DNA of 64,000 nt from Metarhizium brunneum. Lineage: Eukaryota; Ascomycota; Sordariomycetes; Hypocreales; Clavicipitaceae. The first letter of the stretch is position 1. Each line of letters starts with the position of its first letter. The notes beneath the pieces are model-generated. The model was not told the DNA's origin. It saw only the letters and a program-made list of their open reading frames with translations, and did no database searches. Shown here in pieces: positions 55,101-64,000 of the stretch. The stretch is from contig NC_089423.1 in the NCBI RefSeq assembly GCF_013426205.1, positions 744,001 through 808,000 of the forward strand, in the 5' to 3' direction. The position numbers and the translations under genes are program-made.

Positions 55101-57507
55101 ATGTGCGGTGTCTCAGCCATATTGGTACGCCTTCTTCCTCGCTCCTAGAAACTGTCCTACCGCGGGGCAGCAAGAGTCACGCTGACCACTTTAACAGCTT
55201 GGCGATCCCGACGCTACCAGCGCCGCGGTTGATCTGCATGAGTCTCTTTATTCTCTCCAGCATGTACGTCCATAAGCCGTCAAGAAATGATCGAGCGACA
55301 ACTGTCACTGGGTGGAAATGCTGATGATGTCATCAGCGAGGACAAGATGCTGCGGGGATTGCGGTTTGCCAGGGCAGCAGAGTCTTCCAGTGCAAGGGAC
55401 TAGGGTTAGCCAGCGAAGTCTTCTCAGACGGCAGGCGGCTACAACAGCTTCCGGGCTATATGGGTGCGTAACAGCTATCTCAACGTCTGTACGGAAAATA
55501 ACCGTTCTCTAGGCATTGGTCATGTCCGCTATCCGACCATGGGTACCGCGTCTGCGTACGTATACAGAATGGTGATGGAAAACGTTTCTTATATCTGATT
55601 ATCTGATCCTTGACTCTAGGTCCGAAGCCCAGCCATTATACGTCAACGCCCCGTTCGGAATCTCACTGACCGTGAATGGGAACGTCATTAATACCGAGGA
55701 GCTCCGCAGATACCTCGATGAGGAGGCTCACCGGCATATCAACTCCGATTCCGACTCGGAGCTTCTGTACGTGATTGCATCTTGCTTCCCGCTCAGTCGG
55801 CATCGTCGCGCATTATCTCATCTGTCAAAGGCTTAATGTTTTCGCACACGGCCTTCACAAGCTGGGAAGGACTCGCGCCAAAGTCGACGATATCTTCAAG
55901 GCATTGGGCGATGTGTATTCCAGATGTCATGGGGCTTTTGCATGCACGGGGATGATCGCGGGCTTCGGGATTCTGGCCTTCAGGCAAGTCACATTTCGGT
56001 CTCCTACTCTAGTGCCAATATCTGATCAAGATCAAAATGTAGGGACGCTGATGGCATCCGCCCCCTTTGCATTGGGTCACGACCCTCGGCTACCATAGCG
56101 GGCGCAAATGATTACTTCATGGCGTCAGAGTCAGTTGTACTACAGCAACTTGGCTTTCGTGATATTGTGGATATATTGCCAGGCCAGGCCGTCTTCTGTC
56201 CGAAAGGCGGCACTCCTATCTTTCGCCAGGTCGTTCCGCGGAGAGGTTATACTCCTGACACGTTTGAATACATATACGTTGCCCGACTAGAGAGTTGGAT
56301 TGATGGTATATCCGTATACCGCAGTCGACAAAAGATGGGAGAGAAGTTGGCCGAGAAGATTAAACTCGTCCTTGGAGAAAAGGGTGTCGAGGAGATTGAC
56401 GCGAGTAAGTCAAACATCGATAACATGATTCATCTTTCTAACCACTGACTATTCGCAGTTATTCCAGTTCCAGAGGTGAATTATAACATTTCTGGGGTAG
56501 ACTTCACGTTCGACGATGCTGACCTTGTGCTAATAGACGAGCAACGTCGCCGCAGCTGCTTTAGCTCAGAAATTGGGGAAGCCGTACGTGACGGCCCTCG
56601 TCAAGAACCGCTACGTCCACCGCACCTTTATCCTGCCTGATCAGGCTTCACGCCTAAGGAGTGTCCGCCGTAAATTCTCTTTCGTCGAGTCAGAATTCCA
56701 AGGCAAGAACCTGGTCATCGTCGACGACAGCATCGTCCGAGGCAGTGAGTAATCTTCAAAGCTTTCTTCGGAGTCTGGGCTAATGACCGTGTTAGCAACG
56801 TCGCGACAGATTGTAAGTCTGCATTGACAGCTTTGCCTTTAGTTTCCAGGATTTCCCGCTAATAATTCAGGTCCAATTGGCCAGGGAAGCGGGCGCGCTT
56901 CGCGTCGTATTTGTCTCATGCTCCCCACCCTGCACACATCCGCACATCGTGAGTCATCCATCCCTTTTTTGCATACGTCGTTGAGAGTACTGAGTGTATG
57001 TGCAGTATGGTATAGACCTCGCGGACCGTTCTGGTAGGTATTTCCGTTGACTGTACAAGCCCGCAGACTGGAGTCAAGGTTGTGACGCTGACCTTCGCAG
57101 CTCTAATTGCCTACAACAGGACGCAGCGAGAAATCGCCGATTACCTAGGCGCCGACGAAGTTGTCTTCCTAGATGTCGACGGCGAGAACGGACTAACGGC
57201 GGCGTGCATTGAAGCAGCTCAGGGCGAGACTCCAATCAAGAATATGGAAATAGGCGTATTTACGGGCGGTTACGTGACTGGGCTGCCAGATGGATATCTC
57301 GAAAACCTGAGTGACCTCCGAAGTGGCCGCCGGCAGCAGAAGGCTGGCTTTGAAAGCCAAAAGGCTGGTGAGGGCGAGGACGGAAGCGTGGCTGCGAGGC
57401 CAGCACCTGCGGGCCTGCCATGCTCGGGCGAAGCTGCTACCCCCGACCACCGCGAGGATATCAAGCATGTGGTTTGTGAAAGCCGAAGCTACCAGAGCCG
57501 TGACTAA
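55101..57507 (+). CDS. Amidophosphoribosyltransferase (PurF/Ade4 type), 13 exons
   Basis: Exons: 55101-55124, 55198-55263, 55337-55463, 55513-55555, 55620-55766, 55831-55983, 56043-56404, 56459-56475, 56537-56744, 56796-56812, 56871-56948, 57006-57033, 57101-57507; 558 residues, every phase closing. The enzyme makes 5-phosphoribosylamine from PRPP and glutamine, the first purine step. Cys2 (MCGVSAIL) is the glutaminase nucleophile; [35 protein letters not shown] and [10 protein letters not shown] follow. The PRTase half has [26 protein letters not shown] and the PRPP loop [17 protein letters not shown] (about 373-389). Differences: VNGN where HNGN is usual and ARLESWIDG in place of the usual ARPDSxIDG. 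Exons 8 and 10 are 17 bases; intron 6 is GC-AG (AG|GCAAGT). It may be the only ADE4 or a diverged paralogue. Confidence 0.93.
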
Positions 57508-58318
57508 TGTTTGATAGCCTTTATAATGTCGCAAGCGAGCCCATAAATCGTGGGAGGTAGAGCATTGTTCGGTCATCAGGCATCGGCAAGCACCGCCGGA
57601 ACGGCCTGCAGACCAGGAGAAATCGCCAGCCAAAAAGACGACACGAACCAGAAAGTCAACAAACCAAAGTTTGGGGGCTGGTCCTACTGAGAGTTGATAA
57701 CACACATAGACAAGTGGTATTGACCAAGGGGACCTGGGAAGTTGTGGTGGATGATTGAGACATGACAGTTGCTGTGACTGACTTTACCGATAGACAAGGA
57801 GTATTGGCGAAGGGGTTTAGGGAAGTTGTGGTGAATGATGAGACACTTGTTTTAGTGACGGCTTGAGATTGGGGGGCATCTGACTGGCTGCCTGCCACTG
57901 GCGAGGCAGCAGACTGACCGCACCTGAATTTTGCCTGGCGTAAGACTGAGCAAGAACGGCACCACACTACGTATTACGAAAGAAAGGACTATCCCATTAG
58001 AAGGGCTATCCCATTGGATGTGCCATCCCATCATGTGCTGCCCCATTGAAAGGGCTGGCACATTTACGTACTGTCCCGTTGGAAAGGCTATCCCTTTAGA
58101 ACCCTGCTCGTTTATCCATCTTTTGGGACTGACTTTAATTTCATATTTTCATTGCAATATGTTGTGACTCGATGCAGCGGTCTATTTGCTTCAACTTGCT
58201 TCCGGGTTGCTCAGGGAATGCATCGCCGTCAATGTAACAAGCCTGCGCACGCAGCTGCTCTCGCATGTGATATTACTCATGTAAACACTCTACAGCCCAT
58301 CTTTAGGAGGTTTTGTAG
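57508..58318. other. Intergenic with degenerate repeats
   Basis: Holds the approximately 70-base repeat pair at 57706-57859 and a run of short variants of CTATCCCATTGGAAAGG between about 57990 and 58100. No gene supported. Confidence 0.45.
57706..57859. repeat. Two degenerate direct copies of about 70 bases
   Basis: Copy 1 at 57706-57778 and copy 2 at 57790-57859 share ATAGACAAG, then GGGAAGTTGTGGTG, then GATGA/GATTGAGACA and GTGAC near the end. About three quarters of positions agree, many differences being C/T or A/G. Minus-strand reading gives two related Ser/Thr-rich peptides, so the unit could descend from a repeat protein. Confidence 0.6.
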
Positions 58319-59014
58319 AAACTCGAAGCTCTTACTCTGCGCGTCGCTGCCGACCCGAATTTGAATGAGATTATCCGCCGCTATATGGAGAAGGAACGGC
58401 TGAGCACGGAGAAGGCTCTCCAGTTCTGCACCGTTCTTTCGGAGCAAATCAAACAGATCCAGGCTGATTTTCAGAAAAACCAGGATTCTGACTTGACCTC
58501 TGGGATGCTATTTGGTAAGGGACTCCAGGGTTGTATGCACCACATGTGCTTTATGCTGGCTCACCTTGAGAAATACCAGAAAATTGTCGCTGAGCGCTTA
58601 AATACTAGCTTAAATGCGGAATCAGCGGGAGAGCAAGCCTCATTCGATAAACTTCAGAATAAAGCCAAAATGCTGCAGCGCTGCCTGGCATTTTGCTCCG
58701 ATGTTGATACCTATATGGAGTCGCAGATTAGTAATATCGAAAATCATTTAGAAGGCGATGATATCATCCGGTTTTTGGTCTCAATAGATGGCAAGCGAAT
58801 CGGCGGGAAGAATCGAGGCACTGGGAAGAGGCAGAAGCAGGCTGGCGGACATTTCAGAGAAGCATCTCTTCAACAGATGTCCCAATTGCACCAGAGGGGT
58901 CATACGAAACACGACACTCAGAGTTCAGCATCAATATCAGGCGATGAACCTCCACTAGCTACCCTTCAGTCGCTGCTCGGTAAATGCCATGGCCCAGGTG
59001 TCATCCTTGACTAA
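58319..59014 (+). CDS. Partial fungal N-terminal-domain (STAND-associated type) protein
   Basis: Open frame following a TTTTGTAG acceptor-like site at 58318, up to 231 residues (first ATG at 58385). It has two helical repeats of the form ERLSTEKALQFCTVLSEQIKQIQADF and KLQNKAKMLQRCLAFCSDVDTYM. A conserved block IRFLVSIDGKRIGGKNRGTG and ASLQQMSQLH follows, which I recognise from fungal proteins carrying the N-terminal helical domain often fused to STAND or ankyrin modules. The N-terminal third expected in that family is not readable upstream, so this is 5'-truncated or its first exons have diverged. Function unknown. Family call rests on pattern memory. Confidence 0.55.
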   Translation, partial: KLEALTLRVAADPNLNEIIRRYMEKERLSTEKALQFCTVLSEQIKQIQADFQKNQDSDLTSGMLFGKGLQGCMHHMCFMLAHLEKYQKIVAERLNTSLNAESAGEQASFDKLQNKAKMLQRCLAFCSDVDTYMESQISNIENHLEGDDIIRFLVSIDGKRIGGKNRGTGKRQKQAGGHFREASLQQMSQLHQRGHTKHDTQSSASISGDEPPLATLQSLLGKCHGPGVILD

Positions 59015-60726
59015 ACTCCGACCTTGGACTTTCCGCCTGATACGGCGGGTGTCTAATAGATACTGTTGCCACACTACTTTATCAATGTATATTTATCATA
59101 ATAGGGATAGGGTAAAGGCTTGTTTGAGAAAGCTCAATATCTATGAAACCTACAAACTGTTATCTGTGTACATGTTACTCTATCTTGAGTAATACAGTAG
59201 ATTGCATGTCTTGAATGTGCATGTATTATGTGCTACAAGCATAGATCTCAACTATCAGCTGCGCAATCTGTTGACCCACTGAGCAAACGGACAATTGTTA
59301 CATTTCGTGACCTCATTGCCTCGACGTGAAGCCATTTAAGGCCATCTTGGTATTCTTACCCCCTAGTTTTCCACGCCCTTTGTTCCTGTCAGCAAGTGAG
59401 TCCCAGTATACTGGTTCTGTTCTATATAAGGGTTAGTTGCTGGCAATAAAAAGAAGACATCCCACTTCCTGGCCATTTATGGCCTTTTACTATATACTCA
59501 CTTGTATTAAACAAATAAGCCTAGCCAGGTCTTACCTGAGTTTGCGCTACCCAATATGCTTATGATGGGAAAGCAGAAACTATTAGTATATATTATCCTG
59601 TTTGCTTGTATAGCAGTTTACTCAGTTAATACCTCTTGCTTATTCTAAGGTATAGCTAAAAAGACTCATCTAAGATGAAAAACGTCTATTAGGTCCGTCT
59701 TCTGACTGGAATCGGAAAGGTCGTCTGTATACTGGAATGTGTGCATGGGGTCGACCTAAAGGTGGCTCACACTGATCCGGCATGAACGAACAAGCCACAC
59801 CAAAGAAACATCTCTGAAGCCAAATTTCGGTACGATGGGTTGTCAGCAGAAACCAGTGGCTTTCATCTAACGTAACTGAGTGTTACACGGGCCTCTACGT
59901 GAGGCGTGGGCCGAATAGTACAAATAGCACACGCATTTGTGGAATCAAGTAAGCGAGGGTTATTTCCAGACGCGTTCATGAGGTCTAAGAAGTTCATAAT
60001 TAGCTCCAACTTTATCTTCGACACTGAAATAATAAATAACTCATAAAGTCCGGTGTGGACAGCGCTGTTCGATGAAGTATACATACAAGACACCATCTGC
60101 ATATGATGCTTGGGGTTTCAAAAGCCCAAGATATTGACGCTAGACCAGTTATGTAGCAAAGAATCAATCAGTTCTATTAATAGAAATTCGTTAAATGCTC
60201 TAGTTTCTTTTTGCACCCAGCATGAGGATACTAGCATTCCAGCAGAGCCACAATCGAAGAATGGGAAGTACTATGAAACGGGCGCACCCGCATTCCAACC
60301 CCGCAAAGACCCCGAGAATATGGACATATGGAATGCAAAACCATAAATTGATATATTTGCTGTAAGAATTTCGATTTTTGTAAAGATTCAATCAGCAGGT
60401 CAAATTGACAATTGCGCGTCGTCAAATAGTGTCACCGACAACCGCAGGTCAAAAGATTGGTCGCAATGCCCCACAACAAACCCGTCGACGTGGCAACGGA
60501 TGTAAACAAAGTCGGGCAACCAAGGAGCTCGGCCAGCCAACCACCATGTCCCACATGCAAGCTCCGAACCGAAAACTATCCATTCTGCCATTATCAGGCC
60601 ACCGGAGAATTTTTTGCATTGTAAATCTTGTTTTATTTGAACCATATCGCGTGGCGTATTTCCCCGTCTTTTTAGCTTTTCTCCCTGCATCCTGCACCTC
60701 TACGCCGTCTCGATTCTCATCCTCTG
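59015..60726. other. Gene-poor interval before the 918-residue gene
   Basis: AT-leaning sequence with short frames only; one frame at 60110-60346 (+) has no recognisable content. The right end should contain the promoter of the following gene. Confidence 0.4.
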
Positions 60727-63483
60727 ATGCCACAACGAAATCACCATCAGGACCTCGATTTTGAGATACACGTCGACCCATCCTCTGCAAGCGAGCCTGC
60801 GGATGAGAAACTGCCTACAATGGAGCATGAGGATGTAGCCTGTGCCAAGGAAGTGACTCATGATGAGCAAGGCTCACGTGCAAGTGTTGGTCAAGACGAT
60901 ACGATTACAAACAATGAAGACATCATGCAGAGTGTGGAAGAAGCAGACGCAGACGATACACCGGCTGAAGATTCGCTACTGAGCACCGAAAATTTGCAGC
61001 CAACGGTGGAGGAGGTCGTCGACGACCCCGAGGACGATTCGGTTCTTGATAGAAATGTCTGGGCCGAAGAGGACGACCCCGACTCACGGAGGGAATCTGC
61101 TTCATCGAACATGGAAGATTCCGATGGCGATTTGGAGAGGCGGCACTCCATGCGGACTGAGGCGCTGATTCACGCTGCGGCTAAAAATATCGTAGAAGAT
61201 GTAGCTGACACTCCTCGTGATTCTATCCAGAGCGCCGCCTCCGCACCCGAAGAAGAAGAAGAAGCCAGTTTCGTTAGCGAGTCTTATACTGAGAGCCACC
61301 GACAATCACTTGGAGCGGAATCGGAAGCTGGTCAGAGCCAGGTCTCGGAGGAGGACCATGCCGCACACACCGCTCATGCGGACGAGGGTGGGGATAGTAG
61401 CTCCCATCACGAGCATGAGGATGATGTGTTCAGCGACAATAGTCCTCGAAGCTCAATGGGGTCCATGTCCGAGGCTGATCGCGAGGGTGCCAAGCAAATT
61501 TCACCGCCAAAGACAAGGACTGCCCGCATCTCGGATATTCCCCAGTCTGATGCGGACGAGGAATTTGTGCCCACTATACGGGGCACGCGAAGGCCAACAT
61601 TCAGATCTCCATCCTCTGTAATGGCAATGCAGATGTCTTCTCCGCCTGCGTCGGCCACTGGAACTCCCAGATCTAGTCGCCGTACTCCAAGATCGACTGT
61701 TTCGAGGCTTGGGTCACCGAGTGTCTCCGCACAGTACTCACCAAGGAAGACTAAGACTCCTCCTCGATTTAAGAGAAACACACCGCCACTAGTACTGCTG
61801 CATGTCACCGTGCTCCCACCACGCTGGGTCTGGGGTCATGTTTTGGATAATGCTCAGCCAAGTGAATTGAGCCCCGAGGGGAAAACCCTTTGGGAGTCCT
61901 GGAACCAGTTGCAAGACCGCACAGCCGATACAATTTCAGATCGCGGCATTCTGTTGCCTCACCCGCAGAATGACTATGAAGTCTTGGAGGAGCGGCTACT
62001 GGAGACTCTGGACCTCCCTCTTCGACGGAGAGCCCGAATCTTGGAGTGCGGGCATTATTTGGGGCCATCCAACAAAATGTCCTTGTCAGAGGACATGGAA
62101 AGCGAAGACGAGGATTATTATGATGAACACGGTTCGCCTCGACAGAGCATGGTGGAACAAACGCATTGGTGCAAGACGTGCAGCTCACAGATCAGATACG
62201 ATTCGCTTGGTGATGGCAAGGTGTACCGAGTCAAGGTGTATGCGAGCAATGGCCTGATGCGAGCCGGTGCTTGGGAAGCCTGCTGGAAAGACATGGAACG
62301 CGTCGATGTCGAGCTGGAACCCATCATTGACTCGAAGCTCCAAGAGGAACTCACCTGCTTGGCTGCTGAGCAGGAGAGGGCTCTGGAAATGGAAGAAGAA
62401 GCTGCTGCGGCTGCGGCTGCGGCTGTTGACGAGGAGATTCAGCGACACGAAGAGGCCGAGGCTGCGGAACGGTCGTATATGCCCGAGGACATGGATACGT
62501 CCATCCATGTAGAGGAGCCGCCGCAGCCTGAAATTCATGTCGAATCCAGCCCGCCATGTGAAAACGACTGCGAAATGGGAGACGAGGAAAGGTTGAGAGA
62601 GGTTTACGGCTCGAGTCCACCACCTCAGCCAGAAAGTTCATCTATTCCACAGCGTCGATGCTCGGATTTTGCGCCGAAGGAAACACCGGTTTCCCCGTCT
62701 GTGGAGGCCCTCGAAAGACGAGAGGAACGACGCGAAAGCAGGCAGCAAGCTTCTAAGGGTTCTTCGCTGCCTGAACTCATCTTTGAAGCTGTCAAGGTGC
62801 TCATGCAGGACCAAAGGAACATCTTGATAGGACTGTTGAGTCTTGTGGTACTGATGCTTGCTGTCAGGAGTGCATCGACACCGACTGACGTTGGCGCAAA
62901 GGGTGTACTTCCGGAGCCAGTTGCTCAAGTCGTAGTCGAAAAGCCTGTTGAATCTGCTTCTGGAATCGTGGATCCCCCAAAGGTTGATGCTGAAGAAACA
63001 ACAGCGCGGGAGGCAATCAATGTTCAAATAACGGAGTCTGTCCAGGCGTCGAGCACGACACAGGTATCTGAGACGTCGTTGAATGATGTGCCTATGAGTA
63101 CGATTGAGATTACCAGGACTGTTACACAGGAAAGGACTGAGACTCGTACGGAAACCATGATTGAGACGACTACAGCAACCAAGTTTGAGACGATTACGGA
63201 AATGGTGCCTCAGACGATTACAGAGACGATGGCGGAGACCATTACACAGACGATGTCTGAGACCATTACGGAAACCATGGTTGAGACGGTTACGGTTCAA
63301 GCCTTGCCTACGGAAACGCCCAAAGATGTTCCGGATATTGAGGAGCCCGAGGTTGTTGGAGAAGAGGCTATGCCAGAGGAGGTAGCCGCGGGGAATGAGG
63401 ATGAGGGTGGTGACGGGAGTGGTGACGGGAGTAGTGATGAGGGTGGTGATGAGGGTGGTGATGAGTATGGTGAAGAACTCTAG
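60727..63483 (+). CDS. Large acidic protein with one membrane segment ('pathway-specific nitrogen regulator' type), 918 residues
   Basis: Single exon from ATG at 60727. Residues 1-250 are highly acidic and Ser-rich, predicted disordered. A basic Ser/Pro/Arg stretch follows (about 280-355, TGTPRSSRRTPRSTVSR). The only folded-looking part is about 357-560: LLHVTVLPPRWVWGHV, LETLDLPLRRRARILECGHYLGP, THWCKTCSSQIRYD and WEACWKDMERVDVEL, with a possible CxH/CxxC metal site. A Glu/Ala helix is next (about 560-600), then one hydrophobic segment NILIGLLSLVVLMLAV (about 697-712). The region after it has ETITETM-like Thr/Glu repeats and an acidic Gly tail. Ascomycete relatives are widely labelled pathway-specific nitrogen regulator, without direct evidence that I know of. 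The single membrane segment suggests an envelope or ER location. No zinc-cluster or other DNA-binding domain is visible. Confidence 0.8.
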   Translation: MPQRNHHQDLDFEIHVDPSSASEPADEKLPTMEHEDVACAKEVTHDEQGSRASVGQDDTITNNEDIMQSVEEADADDTPAEDSLLSTENLQPTVEEVVDDPEDDSVLDRNVWAEEDDPDSRRESASSNMEDSDGDLERRHSMRTEALIHAAAKNIVEDVADTPRDSIQSAASAPEEEEEASFVSESYTESHRQSLGAESEAGQSQVSEEDHAAHTAHADEGGDSSSHHEHEDDVFSDNSPRSSMGSMSEADREGAKQISPPKTRTARISDIPQSDADEEFVPTIRGTRRPTFRSPSSVMAMQMSSPPASATGTPRSSRRTPRSTVSRLGSPSVSAQYSPRKTKTPPRFKRNTPPLVLLHVTVLPPRWVWGHVLDNAQPSELSPEGKTLWESWNQLQDRTADTISDRGILLPHPQNDYEVLEERLLETLDLPLRRRARILECGHYLGPSNKMSLSEDMESEDEDYYDEHGSPRQSMVEQTHWCKTCSSQIRYDSLGDGKVYRVKVYASNGLMRAGAWEACWKDMERVDVELEPIIDSKLQEELTCLAAEQERALEMEEEAAAAAAAAVDEEIQRHEEAEAAERSYMPEDMDTSIHVEEPPQPEIHVESSPPCENDCEMGDEERLREVYGSSPPPQPESSSIPQRRCSDFAPKETPVSPSVEALERREERRESRQQASKGSSLPELIFEAVKVLMQDQRNILIGLLSLVVLMLAVRSASTPTDVGAKGVLPEPVAQVVVEKPVESASGIVDPPKVDAEETTAREAINVQITESVQASSTTQVSETSLNDVPMSTIEITRTVTQERTETRTETMIETTTATKFETITEMVPQTITETMAETITQTMSETITETMVETVTVQALPTETPKDVPDIEEPEVVGEEAMPEEVAAGNEDEGGDGSGDGSSDEGGDEGGDEYGEEL
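63180..63300 (+). repeat. In-gene tandem repeat encoding (E-T-I-T-x-T-M) units
   Basis: Roughly 18-24-base units (GAGACGATTACxGA..., ATGxxTGAGACC) repeated about five times inside the 918-residue gene, giving Thr/Glu/Met heptad-like peptide. Likely length-variable between strains. Confidence 0.7.
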
Positions 63484-63600
63484 GAAATGCATTTCTTGTG
63501 TGATGACGATGGCATGATTGCAAGCGGGCGATTAAGATTGATTTGGTATGATTATGCGCTCAATATAGGCTAAATATACGATCCTTGTAGAATACTGGAT

Positions 63601-64000
63601 GTTGCTCTCGCTATTGCCCGTGTTGATGTGATTTACAGCTAAATTGACATATTAGATGCAGGGTATGGTCATAGCAGTGTAGAAAAGAGCCTGTTTGGAA
63701 ATACATTTATGCACCCAGTCATATGAAGGAGGTTGTGCACGATTGAAGACAGTGCTATCGATTAATCTTCGCAATTTAGGCCGGTTGTTTCGTTCTGCTT
63801 GTAATAAAAGAAAAGAAAAAACTTGACATATGTATAGAATATCGCTCTCGCCGCTGCCTGTGTTGATGTGATTTACAGCTATATTGACATATTAGATGCA
63901 GGGTATAACTATTCAGCGTAGAAAGAGGCTTATTTGGAAATCAATTCACACACTGCGTTTATAGAGGACGTTGGTTTCGGTTCGATTCGTAACAGCGCTA
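63601..64000. repeat. Direct repeat of about 160 bases, copies 240 bases apart
   Basis: Copy A starts at 63601 and copy B at 63841. Both share TGTTGATGTGATTTACAGCT, then TTGACATATTAGATGCAGGGTAT, GTAGAAA, TTTGGAAAT, and a tail ending GACAGTGCTA / AACAGCGCTA. Identity is about 75-80% with many transitions. Copy B runs to the window edge, so further copies may follow. Confidence 0.8.

Overview
The window is nuclear DNA of a filamentous ascomycete. Short introns of about 50-110 bases with GTRAGT-type donors, CTNAC-like branch points and YAG acceptors break most genes. Typically fungal families are present: Zn2Cys6 regulators, a CorA-like membrane protein, a HET remnant, an NB-ARC/TPR immune-receptor-type protein and a secreted subtilase. 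The gene mix suggests Hypocreales, perhaps an insect- or nematode-associated lineage, but that is inference. There is no operon structure, and no tRNA, rRNA or CRISPR array that I can support. For split genes I rebuilt exons by hand from splice signals and reading-frame continuity; the sums close to whole codons in every intact model.

Layout. 1-4.9 kb: nothing recognisable. 4.9-6.0 kb: dead beta-lactamase-family gene (-). 6.9-9.5 kb: secreted subtilase (-). 11.0-12.2 kb: lipoate-protein ligase (-). 12.9-14.1 kb: broken chorismate synthase copy (+). 14.9-18.0 kb: 999-residue Zn2Cys6 factor (-). 20.9-23.1 kb: second Zn2Cys6 factor whose zinc cluster is assembled through a 13-base and a 10-base exon (-). 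25.8-29.3 kb: two divergent DUF1254/DUF1214 genes between AT-rich tracts. 30.6-34.3 kb: hydrolase/NB-ARC/TPR protein in eight exons (-). 35.3-36.1 kb: HAD phosphatase (-). 36.9-38.8 kb: CorA-like protein (-). 39.4-40.5 kb: SDR and HET remnants. 44.3-46.8 kb: small secreted Cys-containing protein and an alpha/beta hydrolase (+). 47.5-48.3 kb: decayed fungal regulator. 49.5-51.2 kb: flavodoxin-like and NTF2-like proteins (+). 53.2-53.6 kb: decayed NTF2-like gene. 55.1-57.5 kb: amidophosphoribosyltransferase in 13 exons (+). 58.3-59.0 kb: truncated fungal N-terminal-domain protein. 60.7-63.5 kb: large acidic protein with one membrane segment (+). The end carries a 240-base-spaced direct repeat.

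How the genes work together. I see no single pathway. The window reads as accessory, fast-turnover chromosome: six or seven broken genes among about 15 intact ones, long gene-poor gaps, and families linked to secretion, self/non-self recognition and possible horizontal transfer. Two entries belong to primary metabolism, an intact PurF-type enzyme and a dead chorismate synthase; both look like possible extra copies of housekeeping genes. The intron-rich PurF-type gene, the micro-exon regulator, the NLR-type gene and the divergent DUF1254 pair are the items most worth a second look.
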